From NCBI RefSeq assembly GCF_018325905.1, contig NZ_AP021901.1, positions 1,860,001 to 1,924,000 on the forward strand: a DNA stretch of 64,000 nt, in the 5' to 3' direction. Below the pieces are notes generated by a model. The model searched no databases. It was not told the DNA's origin and saw nothing but the letters and a program-made list of their open reading frames with translations. Shown here in pieces: positions 13,739-23,403 of the stretch. The DNA comes from Pseudomonas sp. St316. GTDB lineage: Bacteria > Pseudomonadota > Gammaproteobacteria > Pseudomonadales > Pseudomonadaceae. The first letter of the stretch is position 1; every line of letters begins with the position of its first letter. Position numbers and translations under genes: made by a program.

Positions 13739-14488
13739 CTAGCGCTCCGAGAGGCTGCGTTTGGCAGCAGCAAATTTCTCATCCAGATTTCGCTTGGATA
13801 TGCCTGGCAGCTTGTCATAATGGGCGGTCAGTGCGTCGACAATGGCGGCTTGGGAACGGAAAACTGAATGAGGTTTTCCTGAGGGAGAGTGACCGAGCAG
13901 TAGACTGAGCATCGCTCCGATGATGTGGAGGTAAGTGGCCTCACTTCGGTCGCTTACTTTGCCGTTAATTTTGATGAGATGCTCGATGTTCTCCTTTTCC
14001 AAACCGACAGCTTCAAGTTCACTCAACAGTTGTTGATAAGCTGTTTCTGTACTCCTCACCTGTAGTTGCAAAGCATCACGATCGGCTTGTAGAGCCAAGT
14101 AGGTACCAATGCTGATTGTTCCGTTCTGGTTCAATGGTTGATCGAAAAGGAAAGCTGGCTTTTGTTCAGGGTGAAAGCGAGACATCCAAAGTTTAAGATC
14201 AGTGTGGCGGATGGTTACTTGAGTGCACTCGACGCGAGTCCCAATGGCTACCTGTATGCCGAGGCAGCCGTAGGGAAGTTCTCCATGACGAATAGCATCG
14301 AAAATTTTCTCAGTGTTTGCGTACAGACATGGCCATTGTGGGAAGGCAGACCTGAGCATGGTAGGTGATCGCCAGGCTACCTCGAGAATCTGCGTCTCGT
14401 AGGCCATTAAGTTGCACCAACGTATTGCTGCATCGATGGGGCGATAGAATACCTGTGCCAGTGGGTTACAGCTTTGAGATATGTACAC
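13739..14488 (-). CDS. Conserved hypothetical protein of mobile elements (249 aa)
   Basis: Begins MYISQSCNPLAQVFYRPIDA and continues AIRWCNLMAYETQILEV. Similar proteins occur at integrase-proximal ends of Pseudomonas mobile elements; I know no function. The middle (about 125-165) is predicted coiled coil, and the C-terminus has a helical segment resembling a small DNA-binding bundle. It lacks signal peptides and catalytic motifs. Composition is less GC-rich than its neighbours, which fits recent acquisition. It is the last gene assignable to the ICE block. Confidence 0.7.
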   Translation of the reverse strand: MYISQSCNPLAQVFYRPIDAAIRWCNLMAYETQILEVAWRSPTMLRSAFPQWPCLYANTEKIFDAIRHGELPYGCLGIQVAIGTRVECTQVTIRHTDLKLWMSRFHPEQKPAFLFDQPLNQNGTISIGTYLALQADRDALQLQVRSTETAYQQLLSELEAVGLEKENIEHLIKINGKVSDRSEATYLHIIGAMLSLLLGHSPSGKPHSVFRSQAAIVDALTAHYDKLPGISKRNLDEKFAAAKRSLSER

Positions 14489-15065
14489 CGAAGGAACCTC
14501 CTATTCCTGTAAATCATGGACTCCTAGAATAAATTATACGTCGAATCCATCATTTTTCTTTCGTCCAGCCCCGGTGTCAATAGATTAAAAACTTTATACT
14601 ATCCCCAGGTACGTACGGTCCGTTCCTGGCCACTATTGTAGTGTTCGGACCATCATGGGGGCATGAGAAAAAAATAGTAAGAATTTCAACTATTGATGTT
14701 GGTAACGATTGATGCGTTTGTTACCTGATCATAGCCAGTTGGCTTTCTTGCAGCGTTGAGCTACATACGTTCGATGAATATAGTCTTCGCCCATAGCTCG
14801 GTACGCAACGTTCGGTTGTTCTTTTAGCAGATTTGCGGGCATAACCACCCCACTGTAAGTAGCAAAAGTGTTTCGCTAGGCGTTTCCGCGGCGCGAGCCG
14901 TTCGGATTCAAATATCGGTTCGTTACGCCGATCAATTGATTCACATGTTTGGGAGAGGGGGCATCGGGGATCTGCGCCTGCTAGTATCGAGGGGAGTTTT
15001 TGAAACGAGTGCAGACTAGGGCAGTGTTCACAGGAGCCGCGCCTGCTCCCAACAACTGCCCTCTG
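14489..15065. other. 577-bp intergenic region at the ICE/chromosome boundary
   Basis: AT-rich relative to both flanks with no supportable gene and no tRNA that I can recognise. An attachment site would be expected near here if the ICE ends at this point, but no tRNA 3' end or duplicated core is visible within the window. Near the right end an inverted repeat AGGGCAGT/ACTGCCCT (15018-15062) encloses a second stem GGAGC/GCTCC and lies just after the TetR gene; it probably ends that transcript. Confidence 0.5.
15018..15062 (-). terminator. Nested hairpin downstream of the TetR gene
   Basis: Outer stem AGGGCAGT (15018-15025) with ACTGCCCT (15055-15062); inner stem GGAGC (15033-15037) with GCTCC (15045-15049). 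It begins 3 nt after the TetR stop. Confidence 0.45.
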
Positions 15066-15746
15066 CTACGATGTCTTCCTGCAGTGGAGCTCCGAATAAG
15101 TTTTCTGGACTGCGGCGGGGGTATGAGTTTCCTGGGGGTGTTTTTTGAAACCAAGGCCAGGCTTATTGCCAGATGCCAGCGACCTCTCGATGGCGCCACT
15201 CACCAGGTTTTCTATCAGACTATCGTGCTCTCGTTCCTCCAGCGAATAGTGCGTCAGCCAACCGGGCGCGCTGTTAAGCAGCGTGGCAATGGCATGACCG
15301 ACGGCTCGGCCCTGTTCACTGAGTCGGGAGCGGACACCGAGCATCATTAGCAGTTGGCGTTCGTACTGTTCGCGAAGTTGTCGGACCCGTTCTTGCTGTT
15401 CTTCATTCAAACAACCGCTGTCACGCTCCACCAGGCGAAAATGCCAAGGCATCTCCCGATGTAGATCCTGGTGGGCGCGGATCAATGGCTTGAGCCTGTC
15501 GCGTTTTGTCGTAGCCGTTTGCTTGATGCGCGCCAGGGTTGCCAGCAGCTCTTCGTAAAATTCTTCGATCAGGTCGAGCAGCAAGTGTTGTTTGCTGGGG
15601 TAGTGGTGATACAGCGAGCCTGGGGACAGCCCCAGGCACGTGGCAAGCTCTCGCATGCCGACCTGACCGAACCCTTTGCTGGCAAAAAGCTCCAGCACCT
15701 TGTCCCGATACTCGGCGAAGCGCGAGCAACGCTCAGGCATAGGCAT
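15066..15746 (-). CDS. TetR-family regulator of the thiolase operon
   Basis: 226 residues from the ATG at 15746 (a second in-frame ATG is at 15740). The N-terminal helix-turn-helix is typical: VLELFASKGFGQVGMRELAT, CLGLSPGSLYHHYPSKQHLL. The ligand-binding half is helical, followed by a basic tail. The start overlaps the end of the 3-hydroxyacyl-CoA dehydrogenase gene by 14 nt, so it is co-transcribed with the enzymes it probably represses. A fatty acyl-CoA or related ester would be the expected effector; this is inference. Confidence 0.87.
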   Translation of the reverse strand: MPMPERCSRFAEYRDKVLELFASKGFGQVGMRELATCLGLSPGSLYHHYPSKQHLLLDLIEEFYEELLATLARIKQTATTKRDRLKPLIRAHQDLHREMPWHFRLVERDSGCLNEEQQERVRQLREQYERQLLMMLGVRSRLSEQGRAVGHAIATLLNSAPGWLTHYSLEEREHDSLIENLVSGAIERSLASGNKPGLGFKKHPQETHTPAAVQKTYSELHCRKTS

Positions 15747-16584
15747 GGAAGCCACGCCCTGTTTTGCGTCCCAGGTAACCGGCGGCAACCATCTCCTTGA
15801 GCAGTGGCGCGGGGCGGTATTTGCTGTCGTTGAAACCATCGTAGAACGCTTCAAGGATAGCGAGTAGGGTATCCAGGCCGATCAGGTCCGCCAGCGCCAG
15901 CGGGCCGATTGGCTGGTTGCAGCCCAGGCGCATGCCCACGTCGATATCTTCGGCGCTGGCCAAGCCTTCCTGAAGCACCAGGATTGCTTCATTGATCATT
16001 GGCACCAGGATCCGGTTGACCACGAAACCCGGACGGTTGGCAGCGGTGATCGCGGTCTTGCCGAGCGTGGATGCCATTTCCAGCGCCAGGGCACGGGTAG
16101 CATCGCTGGTTTGCAGACCGCGTATCACTTCGATCAGGCCCATTACCGGCACTGGGTTAAAAAAGTGCAGGCCGATGAAGCGTTCAGGCCGGCTCACACT
16201 GGCAGCTAATTGGGTAATGGACAGCGATGAGGTATTGGAGGCGATTACACATTCGGCGCTGACCTGCGCGGCGATTTGTTGTAGCACGCGCAGTTTCAGG
16301 TCGAGGTTTTCGGTGGCGGCCTCGATCACCAGTTGCGCGTTTTGCAGGCTGTGGTATTCAGTACTGGTGCGTATCCTGTCGAGAGCCGCGAGCTTTTGCT
16401 CATGTGTCAGGGTGTTTTTGGAAACCTGTCGATCAAGGTTTTTATTGACGGTTGCGACTGCCTTTTGCAAGGCACCCTCGGATATGTCAATCAAGGTCAC
16501 ATTGAAACCAGCCAGGGCGCAGACCTGCGCGATGCCATTGCCCATGGTGCCGGCGCCGATGACGCCTATATTCTGAAGAGTCAT
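15733..16584 (-). CDS. 3-hydroxyacyl-CoA (3-hydroxybutyryl-CoA) dehydrogenase
   Basis: 283 residues, the usual length for the single-function HBD/PaaH family, from the ATG at 16584. The NAD-binding motif is IGVIGAGTMGNGIAQVCALA. The active-site His is in GLHFFNPVPVMGLIEV and the partner Asn in RPGFVVNRIL. It oxidises 3-hydroxyacyl-CoA to 3-ketoacyl-CoA in the cytoplasm. It starts 13 nt after the thiolase stop, so the pair would carry out consecutive beta-oxidation steps on a short or medium acyl-CoA. Confidence 0.95.
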   Translation of the reverse strand: MTLQNIGVIGAGTMGNGIAQVCALAGFNVTLIDISEGALQKAVATVNKNLDRQVSKNTLTHEQKLAALDRIRTSTEYHSLQNAQLVIEAATENLDLKLRVLQQIAAQVSAECVIASNTSSLSITQLAASVSRPERFIGLHFFNPVPVMGLIEVIRGLQTSDATRALALEMASTLGKTAITAANRPGFVVNRILVPMINEAILVLQEGLASAEDIDVGMRLGCNQPIGPLALADLIGLDTLLAILEAFYDGFNDSKYRPAPLLKEMVAAGYLGRKTGRGFHAYA

Positions 16585-16597
16585 GCGTATTTCCTTA

Positions 16598-17782
16598 TCA
16601 AACCCGTTCGAACAACACGGCGATGCCTTGGCCGCCGCCAATACACATGGTCGCCAGGGCATAACGGCCTTGACAGCGATGCAGTTCGTGAATGGCTTTG
16701 GTGGCAATGATCGCGCCAGTGGCGCCCACAGGATGGCCCAGCGAGATGCCCGACCCGTTGGGGTTGACCTTCTGCGGATCGAAGCCCAGTTCTTGCGCTA
16801 CGGCACAGGCCTGGGCGGCAAAGGCTTCGTTGGCCTCGATTACATCGAGGTCGGCGACGCTCAGGCCGGCACGTTCGAGCACCAGGCGGGTGGCGGGAAT
16901 CGGTCCCAACCCCATCATCGAAGGTTCAACGCCGGCGTGGGCATAACCTACCAGTCGCGCCAGGGGCTTGAGGCCTTGTTCGTGAACAGTCTGGCCCGTG
17001 GCCAGGATCAGTGCGCCGGCACCATCATTGAGGCCAGACGCGTTGCCAGCGGTGACGCTGCCATCCTTCTTGAAGGCCGGCTTCATGCGACTCAATTGCT
17101 CGGCGTCGACCTCGGCCCGTACGTGCTCATCCGTCGCAAACGAAACAGGCCCTTTGCGGGTCGCGACTTCGATCGGCACGATTTGCCCGGAAAAACGCCC
17201 TTCGGCAATCGCCCGGGCAGCCCGCTGCTGGCTCAGAAGCGCCAGTTCATCCTGGGTCTGACGCGTGATGCCATAGTGCTCGGCGATATTTTCAGCAGTG
17301 ATACCCATATGGAAACCGGCAAATGGGTCCTGTAATACCCCAAGCATATAGTCGATGGCCAGCACGTTGCCCATTCGTGCCCCCCAGCGCGCCTGCGGCA
17401 ACAAATACGCCCCCCGGCTCATGGACTCGACGCCACCGGCCAGCGCAGCACCCGCGTCTCCGAGCATCAAGCTTTGCGCGGCACTGACAATGGCCTGGAG
17501 ACCCGAACCGCAAAGGCGGTTGACGTTGAAGGCGGGGGTTTCTTTCGTCAGGCCGGCATTCATTGCGACAGCCCGAGAGATGTAGGCATCACGTGCCTCG
17601 GTCGGGATCACATGTCCCATCACCGCATGGCCGATGTGTTCGGGCGCCAGGCCTGACCGTTCGATAGCGGCGCGGGAAACCTCGGTTGCCAAGTCAATAG
17701 GCGGCACGTCCTTGAGCGAGCCGCCAAAGCTGCCAATGGCAGAACGGACGGCGCTCACGACAAAAATATCGGAATGCTTCAT
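16598..17782 (-). CDS. Acetyl-CoA acetyltransferase / 3-ketoacyl-CoA thiolase
   Basis: 394 residues. The nucleophilic Cys is in NRLCGSGLQAIVSAAQ, the His in SLGHPVGATG and the second Cys in CIGGGQGIAV: a complete thiolase catalytic set. It cleaves 3-ketoacyl-CoA to acetyl-CoA plus a shortened acyl-CoA, or condenses two acetyl-CoA. The ATG at 17782 is abutted by an IS21-family element: the 8-bp target duplication includes the A and T of the ATG. The original AGAGGG ribosome binding site now lies 2.6 kb away at about 20370-20376, leaving only CAGG before the start. Expression is probably reduced or rewired. Confidence 0.95.
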   Translation of the reverse strand: MKHSDIFVVSAVRSAIGSFGGSLKDVPPIDLATEVSRAAIERSGLAPEHIGHAVMGHVIPTEARDAYISRAVAMNAGLTKETPAFNVNRLCGSGLQAIVSAAQSLMLGDAGAALAGGVESMSRGAYLLPQARWGARMGNVLAIDYMLGVLQDPFAGFHMGITAENIAEHYGITRQTQDELALLSQQRAARAIAEGRFSGQIVPIEVATRKGPVSFATDEHVRAEVDAEQLSRMKPAFKKDGSVTAGNASGLNDGAGALILATGQTVHEQGLKPLARLVGYAHAGVEPSMMGLGPIPATRLVLERAGLSVADLDVIEANEAFAAQACAVAQELGFDPQKVNPNGSGISLGHPVGATGAIIATKAIHELHRCQGRYALATMCIGGGQGIAVLFERV

Positions 17783-17892
17783 GTTGCCTGCGCATTCCAC
17801 GCCATCCGGCCACCCAGCCCACCAACATCCGGCCACCTATTCCACGCTCATCCGGCCGGGCAGTCGGAGCGCAGCGACGCAGGTTTGCATTG

Positions 17893-18648
17893 TTAGTCTG
17901 AAGTCTCTGTCGCCGTCAATTTCGTTGCGCGCCTGCGCATCGATTCGCCCTTCAGTTCGATCCGATAAGCGTTATGTACCAGCCGGTCGAGGATCGCATC
18001 GCCCAAGGTCGGATCGCCGATCAGTGCGTGCCATTTGTCCACCGGCATCTGGCTAGTCACCAGCGTCGAGCGGTTGCCGTAGCGGTCGTCCAGCAGTTCA
18101 AGCATGTCGCGCCGCTGAGCAGCGGTAAACGGCGCCAAGCCCCAGTCATCCAGGATCAGCAGGTCGGTCTTGGCGTAGCCGGCCATTAGCTTGGCGAAGC
18201 GGCCGTCGCCGTGTGCCAGGCCCAGTTCTTCCATCAAGCGCGGCAGGCGCAGATAGCGCACGCTGTAACCGTCGCGGCAAGCTTTATGAGCCAGCGCGCA
18301 GGCGAGCCAGGTTTTGCCTACGCCCGTCGGCCCGCCGATGATCAGGTTCAGGCCATCGCGCAGCCACTGACCGCTACCCAGTTGCAGGATCAGCGCCTTG
18401 TCCAGGCCACGAGGGCTGCGGTAATCGATGTCTTCCAGGCAGGCGTTATGGCGCAGTCGTGCGGCTTTGAGGCGAGTCGTCAGGCGGGCGTCTTCGCGCT
18501 CGGTCAGCTCGCGGTCGACCATCAGGCCGAGGCGTTCGTCGAAGCTGAGATCGTTGATGTCGGGCGTTGCGTGTTGTTCGCCAAGCGCCTTGATCATGCC
18601 GTGCAGGCGTAGGATTTGCAGCTTGTCGAGGGTCGGGTTAGGCAGCAT
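17893..18648 (-). CDS. istB: IS21-family helper ATPase
   Basis: 251-residue AAA+ ATPase related to DnaC. Walker A is GGPTGVGKTWLACALA, Walker B LLILDDWGLAPF. IstB assembles on target DNA and directs the IstA transposase to the insertion site. The gene follows istA by 19 nt and appears intact. Confidence 0.95.
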   Translation of the reverse strand: MLPNPTLDKLQILRLHGMIKALGEQHATPDINDLSFDERLGLMVDRELTEREDARLTTRLKAARLRHNACLEDIDYRSPRGLDKALILQLGSGQWLRDGLNLIIGGPTGVGKTWLACALAHKACRDGYSVRYLRLPRLMEELGLAHGDGRFAKLMAGYAKTDLLILDDWGLAPFTAAQRRDMLELLDDRYGNRSTLVTSQMPVDKWHALIGDPTLGDAILDRLVHNAYRIELKGESMRRRATKLTATETSD

Positions 18649-18667
18649 GTTCGTGCTCCTTTTTCAG

Positions 18668-20197
18668 TCAGTGGTAGTAGCCAGGGCCGCGCAGATTGAT
18701 ATGTTCATCGGGCAGTAACGGCAGGTTTTGCTGGGCAAGAGGTAGCCGTTCCAGGCCTTGGCGCAGGATCGATTCGAGGCTCTTGTAACTGCATGCGCCT
18801 AGGGCCAGCGCACGTTGGCAAGCGGCTTCCAGCCGCTCTTCGCCGTGCTGTTTGCTCAAGCGCAGGATGCCCAGGCAGGCGCGGAAGCCATGCTGCGGAT
18901 GGATTCGGCGTTCGAGGATGTAGGCGATGACACCGGCCGTATTCGGGCCCGTCTGCTCAGCCCAGCGGATCAGCCGCTGGGGCGTCCACTCGGCGTGTTC
19001 GCGGTGACTTTTGGGCATGTGCTCGGTGTGGGTAGTGTGGCGGCCTTTGTGCGGCGAGCGCAGATGGCTGGCCACGCGCTGGTTGGCGTGGAAGCACTCG
19101 ACGGTCTGCGCGGTCAGGCGTACTTCGAGTTGGTGTTTCACCAGTTGGTACGGCACGGAGTAAAAATGGCCGTCGACTTCGACGTGGTAGTCGATGTGGA
19201 CTCGCACCTTTTTCCATTCGGCGTAGACATATGGATGTTCTGGTAGCGGTTGCAGCGCGGGTTGGTCGATGGTCTCGAAGGCCGAGCGGCGTGAGCCGGG
19301 CAGTTTCTTGAAGGGCTTCTGATTGAGGCGATCCAGCAGCAACGCGATGGCTGTGTTGAGTTCGCCCAAGGAGAAGAACTGGCGGTTGCGCAGCACCGCC
19401 AGTATCCACCGCTCGACGACCTGTACGCCGACTTCAACCTTGGCTTTGTCCCTGGGTTTACGCGAGCGCGCGGGCAGCACGGCTACGCCGTAATGCTCGG
19501 CGAGATCGCGGTAACTGGGGTTGATATCCGGCTCGTAGCGATGCGCCTTGGTCACGCCACTGCGCAGATTGTCGGGCACCAGGATCTGTGCGGTGCCGCC
19601 GAAAAAAGCAAAACAGCGGGCGTGCGAGCCCAGCCAGTCGGGCAGTTTCTGCGACCAGGTCGCCTCGGCGAAGGTGTAGCTGGAGGCGCCGAGGACGGCG
19701 ACGAATATCTGGGCCTGGCGGATCTCTCCGGTTCGCCGGTCGATGATCGGCACGGTCTGACCCGCGTAATCGACGAACAGCTTTTCGCCGGCGCGATGTT
19801 CCTGGCGCATGACCACGTCGACCTTGGCGGCCCAGAGCCGGTAGTGCTCGCAGAACCAGCTGTACTGGAAGCCTTGCGGGTGCGCCAGTCGATATTCTTG
19901 CCAAAGCAGGGCCAGGGTTACGCCGGGGCGGCGCAACTCTGCGTGGACATGAGTCCAGTCCGGCATCGGACGTTGATCGCTGGGGACGTCGGGTGGTGGC
20001 GGAAAAAGACGCTGCTGCAACTGCGCCTCGCTCGCCGCACACGGCCAAGTCAGCCCGCTGGCAGCAAAGCGATTGAGGTACTCACCGATAGTTGCGCGAC
20101 CCACCTGCAAGCTGACAGCGATCTGGCGAGCAGATAGGCCGACCTCAAACTTGAGACGTAGCACTTCCTTAATTTTACGCATGGATAACCGCTCCAC
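18668..20197 (-). CDS. istA: IS21-family transposase
   Basis: 509 residues. The N-terminal helix-turn-helix (VGLSARQIAVSLQVGRATIG) binds the terminal repeats. The integrase-fold DDE core includes LFVDYAGQTVPI, QILVPDNLRSGV and RDKAKVEVGVQVVERW. The C-terminal region resembles the Mu-transposase beta-barrel domain. It starts at GTG 20197 with GAGAGG 5 nt upstream; an in-frame ATG is at 20182. No frameshift is seen. Confidence 0.95.
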   Translation of the reverse strand: MERLSMRKIKEVLRLKFEVGLSARQIAVSLQVGRATIGEYLNRFAASGLTWPCAASEAQLQQRLFPPPPDVPSDQRPMPDWTHVHAELRRPGVTLALLWQEYRLAHPQGFQYSWFCEHYRLWAAKVDVVMRQEHRAGEKLFVDYAGQTVPIIDRRTGEIRQAQIFVAVLGASSYTFAEATWSQKLPDWLGSHARCFAFFGGTAQILVPDNLRSGVTKAHRYEPDINPSYRDLAEHYGVAVLPARSRKPRDKAKVEVGVQVVERWILAVLRNRQFFSLGELNTAIALLLDRLNQKPFKKLPGSRRSAFETIDQPALQPLPEHPYVYAEWKKVRVHIDYHVEVDGHFYSVPYQLVKHQLEVRLTAQTVECFHANQRVASHLRSPHKGRHTTHTEHMPKSHREHAEWTPQRLIRWAEQTGPNTAGVIAYILERRIHPQHGFRACLGILRLSKQHGEERLEAACQRALALGACSYKSLESILRQGLERLPLAQQNLPLLPDEHINLRGPGYYH

Positions 20198-20266
20198 GAC
20201 GACCTCTCTGCTTCGATAAAAGAGGTCGATGGTAGTGAATTAATCCTGCGTTGCTGCCTGCCTTGT

Positions 20267-20358
20267 GGGTGGCCGGATGGCCGTGGAATGGGTGGCCGGA
20301 TCATCGTGGAATCAGTGGCCGGATGTTCATGGAATGGGTGGCCGGATGCCCGTGGAAT
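20267..20358 (+). repeat. Four 23-bp tandem repeats in the IS21 end
   Basis: Units beginning GGGTGGCCGGAT (third unit CAGTGGCCGGAT) start at 20267, 20290, 20313 and 20336, each followed by a variable 4 nt and TGGAAT. Related copies lie inverted at the other IS end (17795-17860). They are probably IstA binding sites. Confidence 0.85.
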
Positions 20359-20492
20359 CCGCAATGTTGCCCTCTAAGCAGGTCTTTTATGTTGGACACG
20401 AGTTTAGAATCAGCAGCGCCACTGGCCTATGCCAGAACTGTTCAAGGGTGATGGCGTTTTTTGCCATATTCAGATGTGAGAGAGGCATTCAA

Positions 20493-21509
20493 ATGCGGGA
20501 AACGGATTCGGTGGCGGCTTACTTCATGTTCCCCATGATCCATGCGCTGCGTGAGAAACCGCAGCGTCTGCGTTCAATACTGGAACAGGTGGGCATCGAT
20601 CCGGCATTGCTGGGTCAACCGACAGCACGGGTACCGGCCAAGGCCTTCGCCGCGTTGTGGCTGGTGCAGATTCGTGAGCTGAACGACGAGTTTTTTCAAT
20701 TGGACGCCCATGGCATGCCGCCGGGCAGTTTTGCCTTGATATGTAGGGCATTGATTCAGGAGCCGACGTTGGAGAAAGCCATGCGTCAGTGCCTGGCCAA
20801 TTTTGCCCTGTTCCTAGGTGATTATCGCGGCACGCTAACTGTGCGTGGCAAACGTGCGGTGATCAGCTTGCAGAGCGGTTCGCAGGACAGTGAGGTCAGC
20901 CGGTTGGGAGAAGAAACGTTCCTGGTGTTGATGATCAGTCTGCTGTGCTGGCTGGGCGGGCGACGCATTCCTATCGATCGGGCAGACTTTCGTCATCAGC
21001 GCTTGTCGTTGCGTGATGATGCGTTGCTTTGGGGAGCCAACTTGACCTTTGGTGCCGAGCGCACCGAAATCGAGTTCGCCAGTCATTACCTGCGCTTGCC
21101 CGTAGTCCAAGACCTTGCCTCGCTGAAAGTTTTTTTGCGCACCGCACCGCAATGGCTGGTGATCCGCTTTCGCAACCAACATGGGCTGGCGTCGCAGGTT
21201 CATCAACGCCTGCGCCACAGCCATTACAGCGAATGGCCGACCTTGCAGGCCTTCGCCCTGGAGCAGCACCTGAGTCCCAGCACGTTTCGCCGGAAGTTAG
21301 GACGTGAAGGTTGTTCGTATCAGGAAATCAAAGATGAAGTGCGGCGCGCGCTGGCGTTTGAATGGTTGCGCCAGAGCAAGGCGAACATCAGCGAGATTGC
21401 CGAGCAGTTGGGATTTCAGGAGTCGAGTGCGTTTCATCGGGCGTTCAAGAAGTGGACGGGGGAGAGTCCGGGGCGATATCGGGCGCGGTTTCGGGTTCGT
21501 TCTGAATGA
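20493..21509 (+). CDS. AraC-family transcriptional regulator (arabinose-binding-like N-terminus)
   Basis: 338 residues from the ATG at 20493 (GAGAGAGG 8 nt upstream); the upstream extension reads into the IS and is spurious. The N-terminal two thirds match the PF12625-type AraC N-domain (MFPMIHALREKPQRLRSILE, VGIDPALLGQPTARVPAKAF). The C-terminal AraC helix-turn-helix contains FEWLRQSKANISEIAEQLGF, QESSAFHRAFKKWTGESPGR. Before the IS insertion it was divergent from the thiolase operon about 120 bp away, so it is a good candidate activator of that operon. Confidence 0.92.
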   Translation: MRETDSVAAYFMFPMIHALREKPQRLRSILEQVGIDPALLGQPTARVPAKAFAALWLVQIRELNDEFFQLDAHGMPPGSFALICRALIQEPTLEKAMRQCLANFALFLGDYRGTLTVRGKRAVISLQSGSQDSEVSRLGEETFLVLMISLLCWLGGRRIPIDRADFRHQRLSLRDDALLWGANLTFGAERTEIEFASHYLRLPVVQDLASLKVFLRTAPQWLVIRFRNQHGLASQVHQRLRHSHYSEWPTLQAFALEQHLSPSTFRRKLGREGCSYQEIKDEVRRALAFEWLRQSKANISEIAEQLGFQESSAFHRAFKKWTGESPGRYRARFRVRSE

Positions 21510-21605
21510 GCCATGCGCCTTGGCCGGCATGTGAGGTGATGAGGCGTCGATGCGCGTGCGCGCTCGCTGGAACCGGTCATTGATGGGGGGCAAATAGTTA
21601 TTTTT

Positions 21606-21621
21606 ATTCTGAAAGAAGAAT
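21606..21621. promoter_or_regulatory. Palindrome ATTCT-N6-AGAAT before the chemoreceptor gene
   Basis: ATTCT-GAAAGA-AGAAT, 78 bp upstream of the chemoreceptor start, in an AT-rich promoter region containing TATAAA (about 21631). The same palindrome with the same spacing occurs at 41836-41851 and 63184-63199. Confidence 0.5.
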
Positions 21622-21698
21622 TAAATACTGTATAAAGAATTAGGCGGGAGAGTTGCCTGCCCAGTCATGTCCCTATAAAAACAAAAACGGTACCCATC

Positions 21699-23351
21699 AT
21701 GTCACTTCTCAAAGGCCTTTCTATCGGCGGCAAACTCCTCGTGTTGCCCGGGTTATTCATGCTCGCTCTCCTGGTTGTCTCCGGTCTGGCCTACCGGGGG
21801 CTTGCCAAGCAGCAAGCGGTGATTGAGGAAATAGACCAGTTGCGCTTTCAGCAGTATCGCCAGGTATTGGAAACCTCGGCCGCCTCGCAGGCGGCGATGG
21901 TCGGCGCTTATGCGGCAGGCGCGCGAATTCTCGAATCCAACGGGCAAGCTTCTGCTGAAGACCTTGAGTCCTATCTGGAAGACATGCAGGCCAGTGTCGA
22001 CGATATGCGCGTGGGGCTGGACAAGGTAGCCCGTGAGACGCGCCTGGGTGACGAGGAGAAAGCCCTCTACCAGGCCGTGCAGGAACAGGCCGCGGTCGTT
22101 GGCGAGGGCCTTGCCGATTTCAAGCGCACCGCCCTGAGCGATCAGATACAGGCTGCTTCGCTGCTCGGAAGGGCGCGCGCCGATAACAATGGGCTACAAG
22201 GCCAATTCAGCCGCCTTCTGGGGCTGCAGGCGGAGCTGACCTCTGGCGCCTTTGCCGAGGCCGGTGCCACGCAACGACAGGTATCGCAGATGCTGGTCGT
22301 GGTATTGCTGGTCGCCAGCATACTGGCTGTGGTGGTCAGTCTGTTATTGCGTTCACAGATCATCCGGCCCATCCGGGAAATCGAGCAGGCGTCGATCGAC
22401 TTGCGCGACGGCGACCTGACCCGACGTGTGCGGGTCATGGGGCGAGATGAGGTTGCCCATACCGCCCAGGCATTCAACGAGCTCATTGATAGCTTCCAGC
22501 AGGCCATGCGCAAGGTAGCCGGCGTTGCGGCATCGGTTGGCGCGTCGGCGGAGGAACTTGTGGAAACCTCTGCTCGGGTGGCCGAAAGCTCTACCGCACA
22601 GGCCGGTGCGGTGGGTGCGGTTTCGATGACCATCGAGCAGATGAGCGACGGGATTGCAGCAATCTCCCGTCATGCAGAGAGCCTGCGCAGTTGTGCCGAA
22701 GCCAGTTTGCGTGGTGCGCAAGATGGACACCTGGCACTGGCACGACTGCTTCAGAAGATCGACAGCGTGCGCCTTGCGTTCTCAGCGATCCGCGGCTCGG
22801 TGGGCGACTTCGTCGAGAGCACGACGGCGATCACTACGAGCATCGCTCAGGTCAAGGATCTTTCCGCACAGACCAGTATGTTGGCCCTCAATGCGGCGAT
22901 CGAGGCGGCGCGGGCAGGAGAGAGCGGACGCGGTTTCAGTGTGGTGGCCGACGAGGTGCGCAACTTGGCACAACGCTCTGCGACGGCCGCTAATTCGATC
23001 AACGAACTGACCGTGAAGCTGGAGAGTCAGTCTGAGGTTGTCGACGAAGCCCTGCGCGCCGGCACGGTGGCGTTGGATGATAGCGGCCGATTGTTGACTG
23101 AGTTGGAAAGTACGCTACAACAGGCAGCGGAACTGGTCGGTGATTCCACGCGCGGGGTGGACCAGATTGCGGACGCGGCGAGTGTGCAGAGCGAGGGTGG
23201 GCGGGGCATCACTGCGAACGTCGAGCACATCGCGCGCATGGCCGGCGAGGGCGATGCGATCACTCATCAAGTCTCCGGAGCCGTGGTTTCTTTGCGGGAG
23301 CTGTCCGATGAGCTGAATCTGGCGGTAGGACGTTTTCGCTTTGAAATATGA
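21699..23351 (+). CDS. Methyl-accepting chemotaxis protein
   Basis: 550 residues. TM1 is at about 12-32; a periplasmic helical sensor of about 165 residues follows, then TM2 ([20 protein letters not shown], about 200-220), a HAMP domain ([20 protein letters not shown]) and a cytoplasmic signalling hairpin. The hairpin tip reads [30 protein letters not shown]. No C-terminal pentapeptide for CheR/CheB binding is present. The periplasmic domain is probably a four-helix bundle sensing a small solute. The upstream palindrome shared with the catabolic cluster suggests it may sense the substrate of that cluster. Confidence 0.95.
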   Translation: MSLLKGLSIGGKLLVLPGLFMLALLVVSGLAYRGLAKQQAVIEEIDQLRFQQYRQVLETSAASQAAMVGAYAAGARILESNGQASAEDLESYLEDMQASVDDMRVGLDKVARETRLGDEEKALYQAVQEQAAVVGEGLADFKRTALSDQIQAASLLGRARADNNGLQGQFSRLLGLQAELTSGAFAEAGATQRQVSQMLVVVLLVASILAVVVSLLLRSQIIRPIREIEQASIDLRDGDLTRRVRVMGRDEVAHTAQAFNELIDSFQQAMRKVAGVAASVGASAEELVETSARVAESSTAQAGAVGAVSMTIEQMSDGIAAISRHAESLRSCAEASLRGAQDGHLALARLLQKIDSVRLAFSAIRGSVGDFVESTTAITTSIAQVKDLSAQTSMLALNAAIEAARAGESGRGFSVVADEVRNLAQRSATAANSINELTVKLESQSEVVDEALRAGTVALDDSGRLLTELESTLQQAAELVGDSTRGVDQIADAASVQSEGGRGITANVEHIARMAGEGDAITHQVSGAVVSLRELSDELNLAVGRFRFEI

Positions 23352-23403
23352 CCGACCGATCCAGGGCGCCTACGGATGGGTGCTTGGTGGATTCCCGTTG
23401 CAC

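Larger units (their letters stand above)
17789..20363 (-). mobile_element. IS21-family insertion sequence
   Basis: 2575 bp containing istA and istB. Ends are inverted: TGCGCATTCCACG at 17789 and, reversed, TGCGGATTCCACG at 20363. Both continue into CATCCGGCCACCCA. Flanks are an exact 8-bp duplication ATGTTGCC (17781-17788 and 20364-20371), within the size range of IS21-family targets. Both ends carry further internal copies of the GTGGCCGGAT element, the usual transposase-binding arrangement. Both genes are intact and the duplication is perfect, so insertion is recent and the element may be active. Confidence 0.95.

Noticed and set aside
14489..15065. tRNA or ICE attachment site in the boundary gap
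   Set aside because: No sequence resembling a tRNA 3' half or a duplicated core could be recognised; without the other ICE end it cannot be tested here.
20265..20492. N-terminal extension of the AraC regulator into the IS end
   Set aside because: It would translate the IS21 terminal repeats; the ATG at 20493 has a proper ribosome binding site and the family N-terminus begins there.
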